In this document: positions 7,967 to 16,952 of the stretch, piece after piece
How the letters are laid out: the number at the start of each line of letters is the position of its first letter
How positions within the stretch are numbered: position 1 is the first letter of the stretch
NCBI RefSeq assembly: GCF_039540375.1
Contig: NZ_BAABEX010000007.1
Span: 186,001-250,000 of the forward strand
DNA length: 64,000 nucleotides
DNA from: Acidovorax_G lacteus
Lineage (GTDB): Bacteria; Pseudomonadota; Gammaproteobacteria; Burkholderiales; Burkholderiaceae_C
Direction: 5' to 3'
Notes under the pieces: model-generated
Told to the model about the DNA's origin: nothing
The model's input: the letters and a program-made list of their open reading frames with translations, nothing else
The model's database searches: none
Position numbers and translations under genes: made by a program

Positions 7967-9241
7967 ATGTCAGAAATACAGTGCAGCACCCGGGTGCTGC
8001 TGTGGGCCGCCCTTGCCTTGGGGTTGCCTGCGGGAGGGCTGGCCCAGGAGCCTGCCTCTCCAACCGCCTCGGTCGGTGGAAGCCTGTCGGCGGCGTTTCA
8101 TGCGGCCTGGAGCCAACAGCCCGAGCAGCGGGCCGCCGCGGAACGGGATCGCGCAAACCGTGCCGCCGAACGTGCGGCAGAGCGCTGGACAGCAGAACCT
8201 CCCGCCCTGGAGGCTCAGCATACGCGAGGCCGATCGGCCGCCCAGGCGCAGGAATGGGAGCTGGGCGTGGTCGTGCCCTTGTGGTTGCCACGCGAACGCG
8301 AGCGCACAGCGCGCAAGGCCCAAGCGGCCGCACGATGGACGCTTACCCAACGCAAGCGTGCGGAATGGGAACTGGCAGGGCGTGTGCGCGAAGCCTGGTG
8401 GGCTGTGCAGCGCAGCCAAGCCGATTTGGCGTTGCAGCGGGATCGCTTGGACGCTGCCGCTCGGCTCGCGGCCGATATGGAGCGACGTGCGCGCGCAGGT
8501 GATCTGGCCCAGTCTGATGTGCACCAGGCCTGGATGGCCAAGGCGCAAGCGCAAGCGGCGGTCAAGCAGGCCGAGGCTGAGCTGAGCGCTGTCCATACGT
8601 CCTGGGCTGAACTGGTGCCCGCGCTATCGCCGCCTGCGGGCACCGAAGACGGCGTGTTGGTAACAGAGCCAGTACCGCAGCCCATGGACACCGAGCCCGA
8701 TGCAGGCTACCGGCATCCGATGCGTGCTGAGGCCTTGGAGCGCGCGGAGGCTGCACGCAAGGCCCTGGAGCTGGCTCAGGTGCAATCCCGGGCCAACCCG
8801 GAACTGAGCCTGGGCGCCGTGCGCGAGCGCGAGGGGCCGGGGGAGCCAGGCCGAACGTCCTGGCGCGCGGCGTTGCGCTGGCCGCTGGGGCAGGGCGCAG
8901 CTCATGAGGCCCGTGTCGCCACCGCATCGGCCGAATGGATCGAGGCGCAGGCCGCTGCCGAACTGGTGCTTCGACGCACTGCAGCAGACGCTGCCCAGGC
9001 AAAAGCCCGACTCGATGCGGCACGTGCCCAACTGGCGACAGCAGAACAGCGGGCGCACTGGGCGCAAGAGCTTCGAGGCTTTGTGGACAAGGCATACCGG
9101 TTTGGCGAGGCCGATGCACCCAGCCGACTACGGGTTGAACAGGAGGCGGTTGAAGCCCGGCGCGCGCTGATGCGCGCCCGCCTGGATGTGGGCGCGGCGA
9201 TCTCGCAGTGGCGTCAGTCACTGGGCCTTCTGATGGATTGA
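7967..9241 (+). CDS. czcC: TolC-family outer membrane channel of a metal RND pump (CzcC-like)
   Basis: A 424-residue protein with a signal sequence ending near GGLAQ and a long, alanine- and glutamate-rich helical body typical of the outer-membrane factor family. Two repeats are recognisable, one around residues 45-215 and one around 240-420, each with long coiled-coil helices that would form the periplasmic tunnel. The ATG at 7967 is preceded by ggag. It is followed 15 bases later by the His-rich protein and then by the adaptor and pump genes. Its role is to give the CzcCBA complex an exit through the outer membrane. Confidence 0.85.
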   Translation: MSEIQCSTRVLLWAALALGLPAGGLAQEPASPTASVGGSLSAAFHAAWSQQPEQRAAAERDRANRAAERAAERWTAEPPALEAQHTRGRSAAQAQEWELGVVVPLWLPRERERTARKAQAAARWTLTQRKRAEWELAGRVREAWWAVQRSQADLALQRDRLDAAARLAADMERRARAGDLAQSDVHQAWMAKAQAQAAVKQAEAELSAVHTSWAELVPALSPPAGTEDGVLVTEPVPQPMDTEPDAGYRHPMRAEALERAEAARKALELAQVQSRANPELSLGAVREREGPGEPGRTSWRAALRWPLGQGAAHEARVATASAEWIEAQAAAELVLRRTAADAAQAKARLDAARAQLATAEQRAHWAQELRGFVDKAYRFGEADAPSRLRVEQEAVEARRALMRARLDVGAAISQWRQSLGLLMD

Positions 9242-9256
9242 ACAGGAATGATCTTC

Positions 9257-9817
9257 ATGAAACGTTTTCTTTGCGGGCTGACCTTTGCGTTCAGCCTGGT
9301 CTCTGCACAGGCGGGACCTGGACATGACCACGACCACGAACATGAACCGGCGGCCTTGGCTGCCACGCCCGCGCTGCCGCGGTTCACTGCCTCGTCGCCA
9401 GTCCTGGAACTGGTGGGGGTGGTGGAGGGCACGCGCCTGACCCTGTATCTCGACCGGTACGCCGACAACGCGCCGGTGACCGATGCCCAGTGGGCGCTGG
9501 AGGTCGGAGGTCAAGCACTGAACGTCATGCCGTCCCCGCAGGGGTACTTCACGGCCGAGCTGAGCGCCCCGTTGCAGCCAGGCTTGACCCCCGTGCTGGC
9601 CACGGTCACAACCGGCTCGCTGACCGATCTGCTGGCGGCCGACATCGACATCCATGAGCAGGCGCATGGCCTGGACGGTCATTCGGCATGGCCACGCGTG
9701 GTGGCCTATGGACTGGCCTCCCTGGGCGGTGCCGTGGCTGCATTGCTCGGGGTATGGGCACATGGCGTCTTGCGACGCGGTCGCGCGCCTGTGCAGTCGA
9801 CCGGAGGTGCCGCATGA
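9257..9817 (+). CDS. His-rich membrane-anchored periplasmic protein of the efflux cassette
   Basis: A 186-residue protein. The start at 9257 (MKRFLCGLTF) is chosen because agga lies nine bases before it; an ATG at 9248 is too near that site. A signal peptide is followed at the mature N-terminus by GPGHDHDHEHEP, a strong metal-binding cluster. The middle is a small beta-rich domain (LVGVVEGTRLTLYLDRYADN). One membrane helix (about 150-172) and a basic tail end the chain, so the domain faces the periplasm. Its place between channel and adaptor genes suggests a metal donor or accessory subunit. Its stop overlaps the czcB start (atga). Confidence 0.75.
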   Translation: MKRFLCGLTFAFSLVSAQAGPGHDHDHEHEPAALAATPALPRFTASSPVLELVGVVEGTRLTLYLDRYADNAPVTDAQWALEVGGQALNVMPSPQGYFTAELSAPLQPGLTPVLATVTTGSLTDLLAADIDIHEQAHGLDGHSAWPRVVAYGLASLGGAVAALLGVWAHGVLRRGRAPVQSTGGAA

Positions 9818-10974
9818 TCGGATCTTGTTCGCAGAACCCGGCGCGCCTGACGATGCTGCGCCGCAGTGCCGGCGGACTGCTGGCCTCGTGTCTGGCGCTG
9901 GCGGCGCTGTGGCCGAGCAGCGTGCTCGCGGGGCCTGGCCATGACCATGACGCGCCCGCCGCGCCTGTGTCGGCACAGTCACCGCAGCGCCTGCCTGATG
10001 GCAGCGTGTACTTGCCCAAGCCAGCGCAGCGTTTGCTGGGGGTGCGCACTGCGGTCGCGGCGGCCGCTGATCACCCGCGTACCACCGAGCTTGCGGGGCG
10101 GGTGGTGATGGACCCGAATGCGGGCGGCCGCGTGCAACCTATCCAGGCGGGCCGCATCGAGGCGCCAGACTCCGCGGGTCTGCCGGTGGTGGGGCAGACC
10201 GTGCGCAAAGGCCAGGTGCTGGCCGCGGTGGTCTCGTCCTCTGCGCCGCTGGAGCGTGCGAGCCAGCAGGCCCAGGTGGCCGAACTCGAGTCGGCCCAAG
10301 CGTTGACCCGCCAGCGTCTGGCCCGCTTGCAGGCCCTCAGCGACACAGTGCCCCGAAAGGACATCGAGGCGGCGCAGTCCGAGCTTGAAGGGATCTCTGC
10401 GCGCATCCGGGCCTTGTCGGGCGGTTTGGGCGCACGAGAGTGGCTGCGGGCGCCTCTGGACGGAGTGGTGGCCACCGCCCCTGTGGTGCTGGGGCAGGTG
10501 GTTGATGCCCGGGAGTTGGTGTTTGAGATCGTGGACCCACGGCGGCTGGCCGTGGAGGCGCTGGCCTTCGATGCGACCTTGCCAGGTGCGTTAGAGAGTG
10601 CCGTGCTGGCCACCCGCGACGGGCCGGTGCCCCTGTCCTTTCGCGGGGCGGCCCGCAGTCTGCGTGACCAGGCGCTGCCCTTGATGTTCAGCGCGCGCGG
10701 CGACGCGCTGGCCCGCATGGCGGTGGGTGAGGCCGTGCAGGTGTTCGTCCGGTCGCGCACGCCACTGCGAGGCGTGGCCGTGCCGACGGCAGCAGTGGTA
10801 CGCAGTGCGGCCAACCAGGCCCAGGTCTGGGTCAAAACCGCACCTGAGCGCTTTGAGCCGCGCCCCGTTCGCGCAGAACCTCTGGACGGCGCGCATGTCG
10901 TGGTCGTGCAAGGGCTGCAGGACGGAGAACGTGTGGTCACCCAGGGCACGGCGCTCGTGCACCAAGTGCGTTGA
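9814..10974 (+). CDS. czcB: RND periplasmic adaptor (CzcB-like membrane fusion protein)
   Basis: A 386-residue HlyD-type adaptor joining the inner-membrane pump to the outer channel. It starts at 9814, overlapping the previous stop by four bases, with ggagg seven bases upstream. After the signal peptide the mature end begins GPGHDHDAPA, nearly the same His cluster as in the preceding protein. Then come a barrel-sandwich/lipoyl half (RIEAPDSAGLPVVGQTVRKGQVLA), a helical hairpin (about 140-185), the second lipoyl half (WLRAPLDGVVATAPVVLGQVV) and beta-barrel domains. The His-rich N-terminus points to a role in metal capture. Confidence 0.87.
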   Translation: MIGSCSQNPARLTMLRRSAGGLLASCLALAALWPSSVLAGPGHDHDAPAAPVSAQSPQRLPDGSVYLPKPAQRLLGVRTAVAAAADHPRTTELAGRVVMDPNAGGRVQPIQAGRIEAPDSAGLPVVGQTVRKGQVLAAVVSSSAPLERASQQAQVAELESAQALTRQRLARLQALSDTVPRKDIEAAQSELEGISARIRALSGGLGAREWLRAPLDGVVATAPVVLGQVVDARELVFEIVDPRRLAVEALAFDATLPGALESAVLATRDGPVPLSFRGAARSLRDQALPLMFSARGDALARMAVGEAVQVFVRSRTPLRGVAVPTAAVVRSAANQAQVWVKTAPERFEPRPVRAEPLDGAHVVVVQGLQDGERVVTQGTALVHQVR

Positions 10975-10985
10975 ATGGAGGCCGC

Positions 10986-13900
10986 ATGTTCAAGTGGCTT
11001 CTGACAAACAGCCTTGCGAATCGCCTGCTTGTGTTGCTGGCGGGCATGGTGCTGATGGTGTACGGGGCATGGACGCTGACGCGTACTCCGGTGGATGTCT
11101 TCCCCGATCTGAACAAGCCCACGGTCACGGTCATGACAGAGTCGGGTGGCATGGCCGCCGAGGAGGTGGAGCAGCTCATCACCTTCCCGCTGGAGACGGC
11201 CATGAACGGATTGCCGGGCGTGGAGACTGTGCGGTCTGTGTCCTCGGCCGGTCTGTCGTTTGTGTATGTGACCTTCGGATGGGAGACCGACATCTACCGC
11301 GCGCGCCAGATGGTGAGTGAGCGGCTGGCGGCTATGGAGGAAGAGCTTCCGGGGGGATTGATACCCCGCATGGGGCCGGTGAGTTCTGTGATGGGCGAGA
11401 TCCTCCAGGTTGCGATCCCGGTGGAGTCGGGAGGCTTGTCGTCCATGGAGGTGCGAGAGTATGCAGACTGGGTACTGCGGCCTCGCCTGATGGCCGTGCC
11501 GGGTGTTGCGCAGGTGATCCCGATCGGCGGTGAGGTTCGGCAGTTTCAGGTGCAGCCCGATGCACAACGCATGGCGTTGCTGGGATTGGACATGGCCCAG
11601 CTGGAATCTGCGCTGCGCGGGTTTGCAGCCAATACATCCGGCGGATTTCTGGAGCTGGCGGGTCGCGAGTACCTGATCCGGCATTTGGGCCGCACGTCAC
11701 GGCTGGAGGATCTGCGCCAACTGGTAGTCGCCACGCGCGAAGGGCGCCCCGTGTTGCTGCATCAGGTTGCCGAGGTGGCGTTTGCCGCAGCACCCCGCAG
11801 AGGCGATGCAGGATTCGAAGGTCGCCCTGCGGTGATCTTGGGGGTCCAGAAGCAGCCGCTGGCCGACACGCTGGCCGTCACGCGTGCGGTGGAGACGGCG
11901 CTGCAGGATCTCCGGCAATCGCTGCCGGTGGGTATGGAGCAGCCGCGCGTGACTTTCCGGCAGGCGAGCTTCATTGAAGCCTCCATTCACAACCTGCAAA
12001 GCAAGCTGGTGGCGGCCTCGCTGTTCGTGGCTGCAGTGCTGTTCTTTTTCCTCGGGACCATCCGGCCGACCGTGATCGCACTCGTCGCGATACCCGTATC
12101 GGTGCTGGTCACGGCGCTGGTGTTCCGTTACTTTGGCCTGTCGATCAACACCATGACGCTGGGAGGCCTGGCCATCGCGATCGGTGGTCTGGTGGACGAC
12201 GCCGTGGTGGACGTCGAGAACATCTTGCGTCGGCTCAAGGAAGCGCGAGCAAAGGGTGTGGACTTCTCCGTTCTGGAAGTGGTGACCAAGGCTTCCATGG
12301 AGGTGCGATCCGCCATCCTCTACGCGACGATCATCATCGTCCTGGTGTTTTTGCCCTTGTTTGCACTGCCGGGCATGGAAGGGCGTCTGTTCGTGCCCCT
12401 GGGCATTGCCTTCATCGTCTCGACCCTGGCAAGCCTGCTGGTGTCGGTGACCGTCACGCCTGTGCTCTCGTACTACCTGTTGCCACGCATGCGCTCGCTG
12501 GACCACGGTGACACTTGGGTGCTGCGTGCGCTGAAACAGGCTTACCAGCGCAGTTTGCTGGCAGCGTTGGCCAGGCCTCGCGCCACCATGGCTGCGGCTG
12601 TGGTGGCGGTGTTGTCGGCTGCCGCGGCGGTGCCCTGGTTTCCGACGACCTTCCTGCCACCGTTCAACGAAGGCACCCTGCTGATCGGGCTGCGCCTGCA
12701 GCCGGGTGTGACGCTGTCGGAGTCTTCGGCGCTTGCGCGGCAGGCTGAGTTGCTGGTGCGGCAAGTGCCGGAGGTCACCCATGTCGGCCGCCGAAGCGGC
12801 CGAGCCGAGATGGATGAGCATGCCGAAGGCGTTCATGTGAGCGAACTCGACGTCGGTCTGCGGCCCAGTGCAGAGCTAGAGCGGCCCATGGACGAGGTGC
12901 TGGCTGATATCCGAAGCCGGCTGGCACCGCTGCCAGCCTCCATATCCATCGGTCAACCCATCTCGCACCGTATTGACCACATGCTTTCGGGTGTGCGCTC
13001 GCAGATCGCCATCAAGCTGTTTGGCAATGACCTGGATGTGTTGCGTGCCGAGGCCGAACGCTTGCGCACGCAATTGGCGGGCATTCCCGGTGTGGCGGAC
13101 CTGGAAGTCGAAAAACAGGTGCTGGCGCCGCAGGTGAAGGTGGTGATCGACTACGCGGCTGCGGCCCGATACGGCGTGGCCGTGCCGGAGTTGCTGCGCA
13201 CGCTGGAGGCATGGGTAGAGGGCGAACGCATCACCCAGATCGTGGATGGTGGACGCCGGTTCGCGCTGGTGCTCAAACTGCCAGAAGCAGAACGCGGACC
13301 CCTTCGGCTCATGCAATTGCCGATCGAGACGCCCACTGGGCGCATCCCGCTGTCGCGCATCGCCACCATCGAGGAGGGTGATGGGCCCAATCAGATCAGT
13401 CGGGAGGACGGGCAGCGCCGGATTGTGTTGTCGGCCAATGCACAGGGCAGGGCATTGTCCGAGGTCGTTGCCGACATGCGGACGGCGATTGCACGAATGC
13501 CACTGCCCGAGGGCTACTTTGTGACGTTAGGCGGGCAGTTTCAAGCACAGGAAGAAGCGTCTCGCCGCATGGCCGTGTTGGCGCTGGGGTCGCTCGCCTT
13601 GATGTTTGCGGTGCTCTACCAGCGTTATCCGTCCGTGCGTCTGTCCTTGCTGATCATGGCCAACATTCCCTTGGCACTGGTGGGCGCTGTATTGGGCCTC
13701 TGGTGGTCGGGGCAGCCGCTTTCCATCGCCGCCTTGGTGGGCTTTGTCACACTGGCCGGGATTTCGGTGCGCAACGGCATTCTCAAGGTCAGCCACTACC
13801 TGAACCTGATGCGTTTCGAAGGAGAGGCGTTTGAGCTTTCGATGGTGGTGCGCGGTTCTCTGGAGCGTCTCACACCCGTGCTGATGACGGCCTTGGTCAC

Positions 13901-14099
13901 GGCACTCGCGTTGGCACCGCTGCTCTTCGAGGCGGAACAGCCCGGTACGGAAATCTTGCATCCGGTGGCCGTGGTGATCTTTTTCGGACTGATCAGTTCG
14001 ACGCTCTTGGACACGTACCTGACACCGGTCCTCTTTTGGCGCTATGGACGAGCCGATGCCCTGCGACTTGCACAGGCGCGGCATGCAGAAGCGTTCTGA
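10986..14099 (+). CDS. czcA: heavy-metal RND efflux pump, inner membrane subunit (CzcA/CusA-like)
   Basis: A 1037-residue HME-class RND permease with the standard plan: helix 1, large periplasmic loop, helices 2-6, a second periplasmic loop, and helices 8-12. The ATG at 10986 has ggagg five bases before it; an in-frame TTG at 10971 is not needed. In helix 4 the text GGLAIAIGGLVDDAVVDVEN keeps the proton-relay aspartate (404) and glutamate (411). It has alanine (398) where CzcA has the first aspartate of its DFG motif, as also in CusA. The exported metal is therefore uncertain; zinc, cobalt, cadmium and copper are all possible. The czcA symbol is used for the family position. Confidence 0.88.
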   Translation: MFKWLLTNSLANRLLVLLAGMVLMVYGAWTLTRTPVDVFPDLNKPTVTVMTESGGMAAEEVEQLITFPLETAMNGLPGVETVRSVSSAGLSFVYVTFGWETDIYRARQMVSERLAAMEEELPGGLIPRMGPVSSVMGEILQVAIPVESGGLSSMEVREYADWVLRPRLMAVPGVAQVIPIGGEVRQFQVQPDAQRMALLGLDMAQLESALRGFAANTSGGFLELAGREYLIRHLGRTSRLEDLRQLVVATREGRPVLLHQVAEVAFAAAPRRGDAGFEGRPAVILGVQKQPLADTLAVTRAVETALQDLRQSLPVGMEQPRVTFRQASFIEASIHNLQSKLVAASLFVAAVLFFFLGTIRPTVIALVAIPVSVLVTALVFRYFGLSINTMTLGGLAIAIGGLVDDAVVDVENILRRLKEARAKGVDFSVLEVVTKASMEVRSAILYATIIIVLVFLPLFALPGMEGRLFVPLGIAFIVSTLASLLVSVTVTPVLSYYLLPRMRSLDHGDTWVLRALKQAYQRSLLAALARPRATMAAAVVAVLSAAAAVPWFPTTFLPPFNEGTLLIGLRLQPGVTLSESSALARQAELLVRQVPEVTHVGRRSGRAEMDEHAEGVHVSELDVGLRPSAELERPMDEVLADIRSRLAPLPASISIGQPISHRIDHMLSGVRSQIAIKLFGNDLDVLRAEAERLRTQLAGIPGVADLEVEKQVLAPQVKVVIDYAAAARYGVAVPELLRTLEAWVEGERITQIVDGGRRFALVLKLPEAERGPLRLMQLPIETPTGRIPLSRIATIEEGDGPNQISREDGQRRIVLSANAQGRALSEVVADMRTAIARMPLPEGYFVTLGGQFQAQEEASRRMAVLALGSLALMFAVLYQRYPSVRLSLLIMANIPLALVGAVLGLWWSGQPLSIAALVGFVTLAGISVRNGILKVSHYLNLMRFEGEAFELSMVVRGSLERLTPVLMTALVTALALAPLLFEAEQPGTEILHPVAVVIFFGLISSTLLDTYLTPVLFWRYGRADALRLAQARHAEAF

Positions 14100-14123
14100 T
14101 TCTGGTACCCCCTTTTTTAACCC

Positions 14124-14145
14124 GTCCCGGCGCCCTAGCCGGGAC
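14124..14145 (+). other. intercistronic hairpin before the last efflux gene
   Basis: A perfect 8-bp stem gtcccggc/gccgggac with a six-base loop ends five bases before the next ATG (14151). It has no T-run after it. It could reduce read-through or hide the ribosome site of the last gene, or stabilise the czcA message. Confidence 0.4.
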
Positions 14146-14150
14146 TCACT

Positions 14151-14561
14151 ATGGACTGGACCATCATGATGACCCGATCAACACAAATCTTGCTTGTTGC
14201 GCTGGCCCTGGCTGTGCCTGCTGCGGCACTGGCAGCGCCACCCCACGCGCACGCTCACGATCACCGGCCGCTGCATGGCGGTGTGGTGGTCGAGGTGCGC
14301 GATGTGGACTACGAACTCGTCGCTTCGAAAGACGAGCTGCGGATGTTTCTTCGCGACCATGGCAAACCCATGGACGTGGGACAAGTCAGCGCGCGACTGA
14401 CACTCTTGACGGGGACAGAGCGGCAGGACGTGAGCCTTTTGCCGGCGGGAACCCATCTAGAGGCCCGCGGCAGTTTCCGCATCGGCAAGGGCACGAAGGT
14501 CGTGGCCGCGGTGAGCCGCCACGGCAAGACGCTGGGGACCGTACGTTTTGACCTGCCTTGA
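14151..14561 (+). CDS. small His-rich periplasmic protein at the end of the efflux cassette
   Basis: A 136-residue protein with signal peptide (cleavage near AALAAPPH), then HAHAHDHRPLHGG, a metal-binding cluster, and a compact domain (DVDYELVASKDELRMFLRDHG) resembling small soluble proteins found beside copper and zinc pumps. ATGs at 14151, 14166 and 14169 are all in frame; the last gives the cleanest signal peptide, so the true start may be there. It follows czcA by 51 bases. Role is inferred as periplasmic metal binding in support of the pump; no catalytic motif is visible. Confidence 0.7.
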   Translation: MDWTIMMTRSTQILLVALALAVPAAALAAPPHAHAHDHRPLHGGVVVEVRDVDYELVASKDELRMFLRDHGKPMDVGQVSARLTLLTGTERQDVSLLPAGTHLEARGSFRIGKGTKVVAAVSRHGKTLGTVRFDLP

Positions 14562-14577
14562 GATCCCAGGTTGACGC

Positions 14578-15399
14578 TCAGGGACGGTAGGGGTCTGGGA
14601 ACACCAAGTGAAGGCCGGGCAGACGCGGCCGCTTGAAAGGCATCCACGGTCTGTCGGGACCGTGGCGCTGGTGCAGCCGGTCGGCGACAGCCCACCAGGC
14701 GCTGGGATTCAGTCCGATACCGAAGTGGCTGGCCACGACCTCGATGTTTTCGGTATGCGGGTTATGGTCTGCCGGAGCCTGAAGGCTTCCTCGCCAGGCC
14801 ACCACCCCATCAGTGCGGGAGAAAATGCTGGTAGTGGGTACCGGAGGAGCTTCCGGAAGGTTGTAGTGCTCGGACTCCCGGTGCACGCTGCGGCCGCTGG
14901 CCAGTTCATAGATGCGCCATGCGTTGGTAGATGTGTGCGGCCCTGCAAATGGGGTGCCCAGGGTGATGACGCAGCGCACGCGATCTGGGAGTTCCTTGGC
15001 CAGTTCTCGTGCGTAAATGCCCCCGAGGCTCCATCCCACCAGGCTCACCGACGCACCACTCTCATCACTCGCACGGTGCACCATCTCTTTCACACGCTCC
15101 AACACGCCCTCGCGTGGCCCCAGGTTCAGGCCCTGTCCCCAGCCTTGGGTCGTGTAGTTGCGAGACTCCAGGTAACGGCGCAGGGGCAAGGTGGTTGCGT
15201 CACCAGCCGTAAGTCCCGGAAACACGATGACGGTATGTCCATCACCGAGAGGGGCGCGTTGAAGGACCGGCCAGGCCGGGAGGACTGCCCCAAACTCCCA
15301 GGGCGCACGCAACTCCAGCGCCAGCAGCGACAGACTGGGTGGCGGGAGGTCCGAGTCCGGACTGTCAGGAATGGTAGCTTTTGTGTGGAACTGGGACAT
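14578..15399 (-). CDS. alpha/beta hydrolase, lipase/esterase-like
   Basis: A 273-residue alpha/beta-hydrolase without signal peptide. The start at 15399 (MSQFHTK) is the first ATG; a TTG three codons upstream is less likely. The nucleophile elbow is GWSLGG (SLVGWSLGGIYARELA), preceded by the oxyanion strand VIVFPGLTAGD. An aspartate in SRTDGVVAW and a late histidine (ENIEVVASHFGIGLNP) complete a plausible Ser-Asp-His triad. The HFGIGLNP ending resembles triacylglycerol lipase-like proteins of proteobacteria. Substrate is unknown. It is convergent with the metal-efflux cassette and unrelated to it in function as far as can be seen. Confidence 0.8.
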   Translation of the reverse strand: MSQFHTKATIPDSPDSDLPPPSLSLLALELRAPWEFGAVLPAWPVLQRAPLGDGHTVIVFPGLTAGDATTLPLRRYLESRNYTTQGWGQGLNLGPREGVLERVKEMVHRASDESGASVSLVGWSLGGIYARELAKELPDRVRCVITLGTPFAGPHTSTNAWRIYELASGRSVHRESEHYNLPEAPPVPTTSIFSRTDGVVAWRGSLQAPADHNPHTENIEVVASHFGIGLNPSAWWAVADRLHQRHGPDRPWMPFKRPRLPGLHLVFPDPYRP

Positions 15400-15654
15400 G
15401 GTGCGCAATATCGGCAGCCGCTCTCGAAACGACTTCGTGCGAAGTTAGCACCATTTCCTGTGTTTTCCAGGGGGTGATCGTGGAGGCAACTCTCCAATGA
15501 GGTGTCGGGCCTGGTAGTCGTACCGCCTGAGCGTTCGCGTTGGCGTCAACGGGCAGTTGCTGCGGCGAGCCCGTCGAACGCCCCGCTGGGCTTCCGGGGC
15601 GGGTGATATCACAAGGCCCGGCGCCGCTGGTGTGGCCGCGGCGGCATGCTGGTC

Positions 15655-16863
15655 TCAATCGGCGCTGGTCAGGCGGCGGCTGAACGGATTGCGTGTTTCC
15701 AAGTGCTTCCAGTAAGCCTCGATGCCAAGGTCTTCTCGCTCCAGAAAGCGGTGAACCGCATCCGCAAATGCCGGATGTGCCAGCCAGTGCATGCTATGAG
15801 TGCGTGTCGGCAGAAGTGCCCTGGCCATCTTGTGTTCCCCCTGGGCTCCACCTTCGAAACGGTCAAAACCATGCTCCAGACACCAAGCCAGGGGCTGGTA
15901 GTAGCAAGCTTCGAAGTGTAGGCAGTCCACTCGCTCCAGTGCGCCCCAGTAGCGACCGTATGCCACGGCCACGGACCGACCCTGCGTGTCGGATGACTGG
16001 TTCAGGGCGACGAGGCTGGCCGCGATGGGGCGCCCCTCTCGTTCTGCCAGGAACATGAGCCAGTGGTCGGTCATGTTCCGTGCCATTTCAGCGAAGAATT
16101 CCCGCGTGAGATACGGCGGATTGCCGTGTTCGAGATAGGTTTGCTCGTAGCAGCGGTAGAAGAACTCCCAATCCTGGGGGCCGATGTCTGCTCCTAGGCG
16201 CCAGCGAAATCGAACCCCTGCGTCGGCGACTTTTCGTCGTTCCTGCCGGATCTTTTTGCGTTTTTCCTGGGTCAGTGACTGCAGCAGCGCATCGAGGTCG
16301 CGTGGGCGCGCGAGGCAGTGCGCGGTCGCTGCCTGCCAGTGAAATTGGACAGTCTGCCGTTGCATCCAGCCCAGCGCCTGTGCCGCCTTCAGATCCGAGG
16401 GATCCACAAACAGCAGGTGGGCGGAAGACAGTCCCTGATCCGAGCACCACTGTTGCAGTTCGCGCAAGAGTCGTTCGCGGAGTGCGGGAGACTTAGCCAT
16501 CAACCGAGTGCCAGGTACCGGGGTAAAGGGTACTGCGACCAAGGCCTTGGGGTAGTACTCGAGACCATGCTGCGCATAGGCATTGGCCCACGCCCAGTCA
16601 AACACATATTCACCGTACGAATGGGTCTTGAGATAGACAGGGCAGGCCGCAACGAGTTCGCCATGGGTGCTTCGCAGCGCCAGATGTGCAGGCTGCCAGC
16701 CCGTCTGTACAGACGCACTTCCGCTGGCCTCCAGTGCGCGCAAGTACTCGTGACGCATGAACGGAGTGGGGTTGGGTTGTTCTGCCCACAGGCGGTTCCA
16801 GTCTTCGCGGGCGATCTCGTCCACCGATCCGTGTACGCGGGCGATAATGGCCACTTGGTTCAT
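15655..16863 (-). CDS. FemAB-like GNAT family acyltransferase (PF04339)
   Basis: A 402-residue protein of the FemAB-like/DUF482 family, which has two GNAT folds. The start at 16863 (MNQVAIIARVHG) is set by gggag nine bases upstream; a GTG two codons earlier is also possible. Family text includes PTPFMRHEYLRALEASGS near the N-terminus, the basic stretch LTQEKRKKIRQERRKV about residue 210, and the C-terminal RFEGGAQGEHKMARAL. The acyl donor and acceptor are unknown. It is divergent from nadE, 89 bases away. The 255 bases on its 3' side, up to the hydrolase start at 15399, show no gene or clear terminator. Confidence 0.82.
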   Translation of the reverse strand: MNQVAIIARVHGSVDEIAREDWNRLWAEQPNPTPFMRHEYLRALEASGSASVQTGWQPAHLALRSTHGELVAACPVYLKTHSYGEYVFDWAWANAYAQHGLEYYPKALVAVPFTPVPGTRLMAKSPALRERLLRELQQWCSDQGLSSAHLLFVDPSDLKAAQALGWMQRQTVQFHWQAATAHCLARPRDLDALLQSLTQEKRKKIRQERRKVADAGVRFRWRLGADIGPQDWEFFYRCYEQTYLEHGNPPYLTREFFAEMARNMTDHWLMFLAEREGRPIAASLVALNQSSDTQGRSVAVAYGRYWGALERVDCLHFEACYYQPLAWCLEHGFDRFEGGAQGEHKMARALLPTRTHSMHWLAHPAFADAVHRFLEREDLGIEAYWKHLETRNPFSRRLTSAD

Positions 16864-16952
16864 GTGCACAGTCTCCCTAGCCCCGACAGAGAGCGTGCTT
16901 TGGCAGACACCACGAGTGGTGGTGCAGCGTGGACGCGGCCTGTGGCTTCCTC

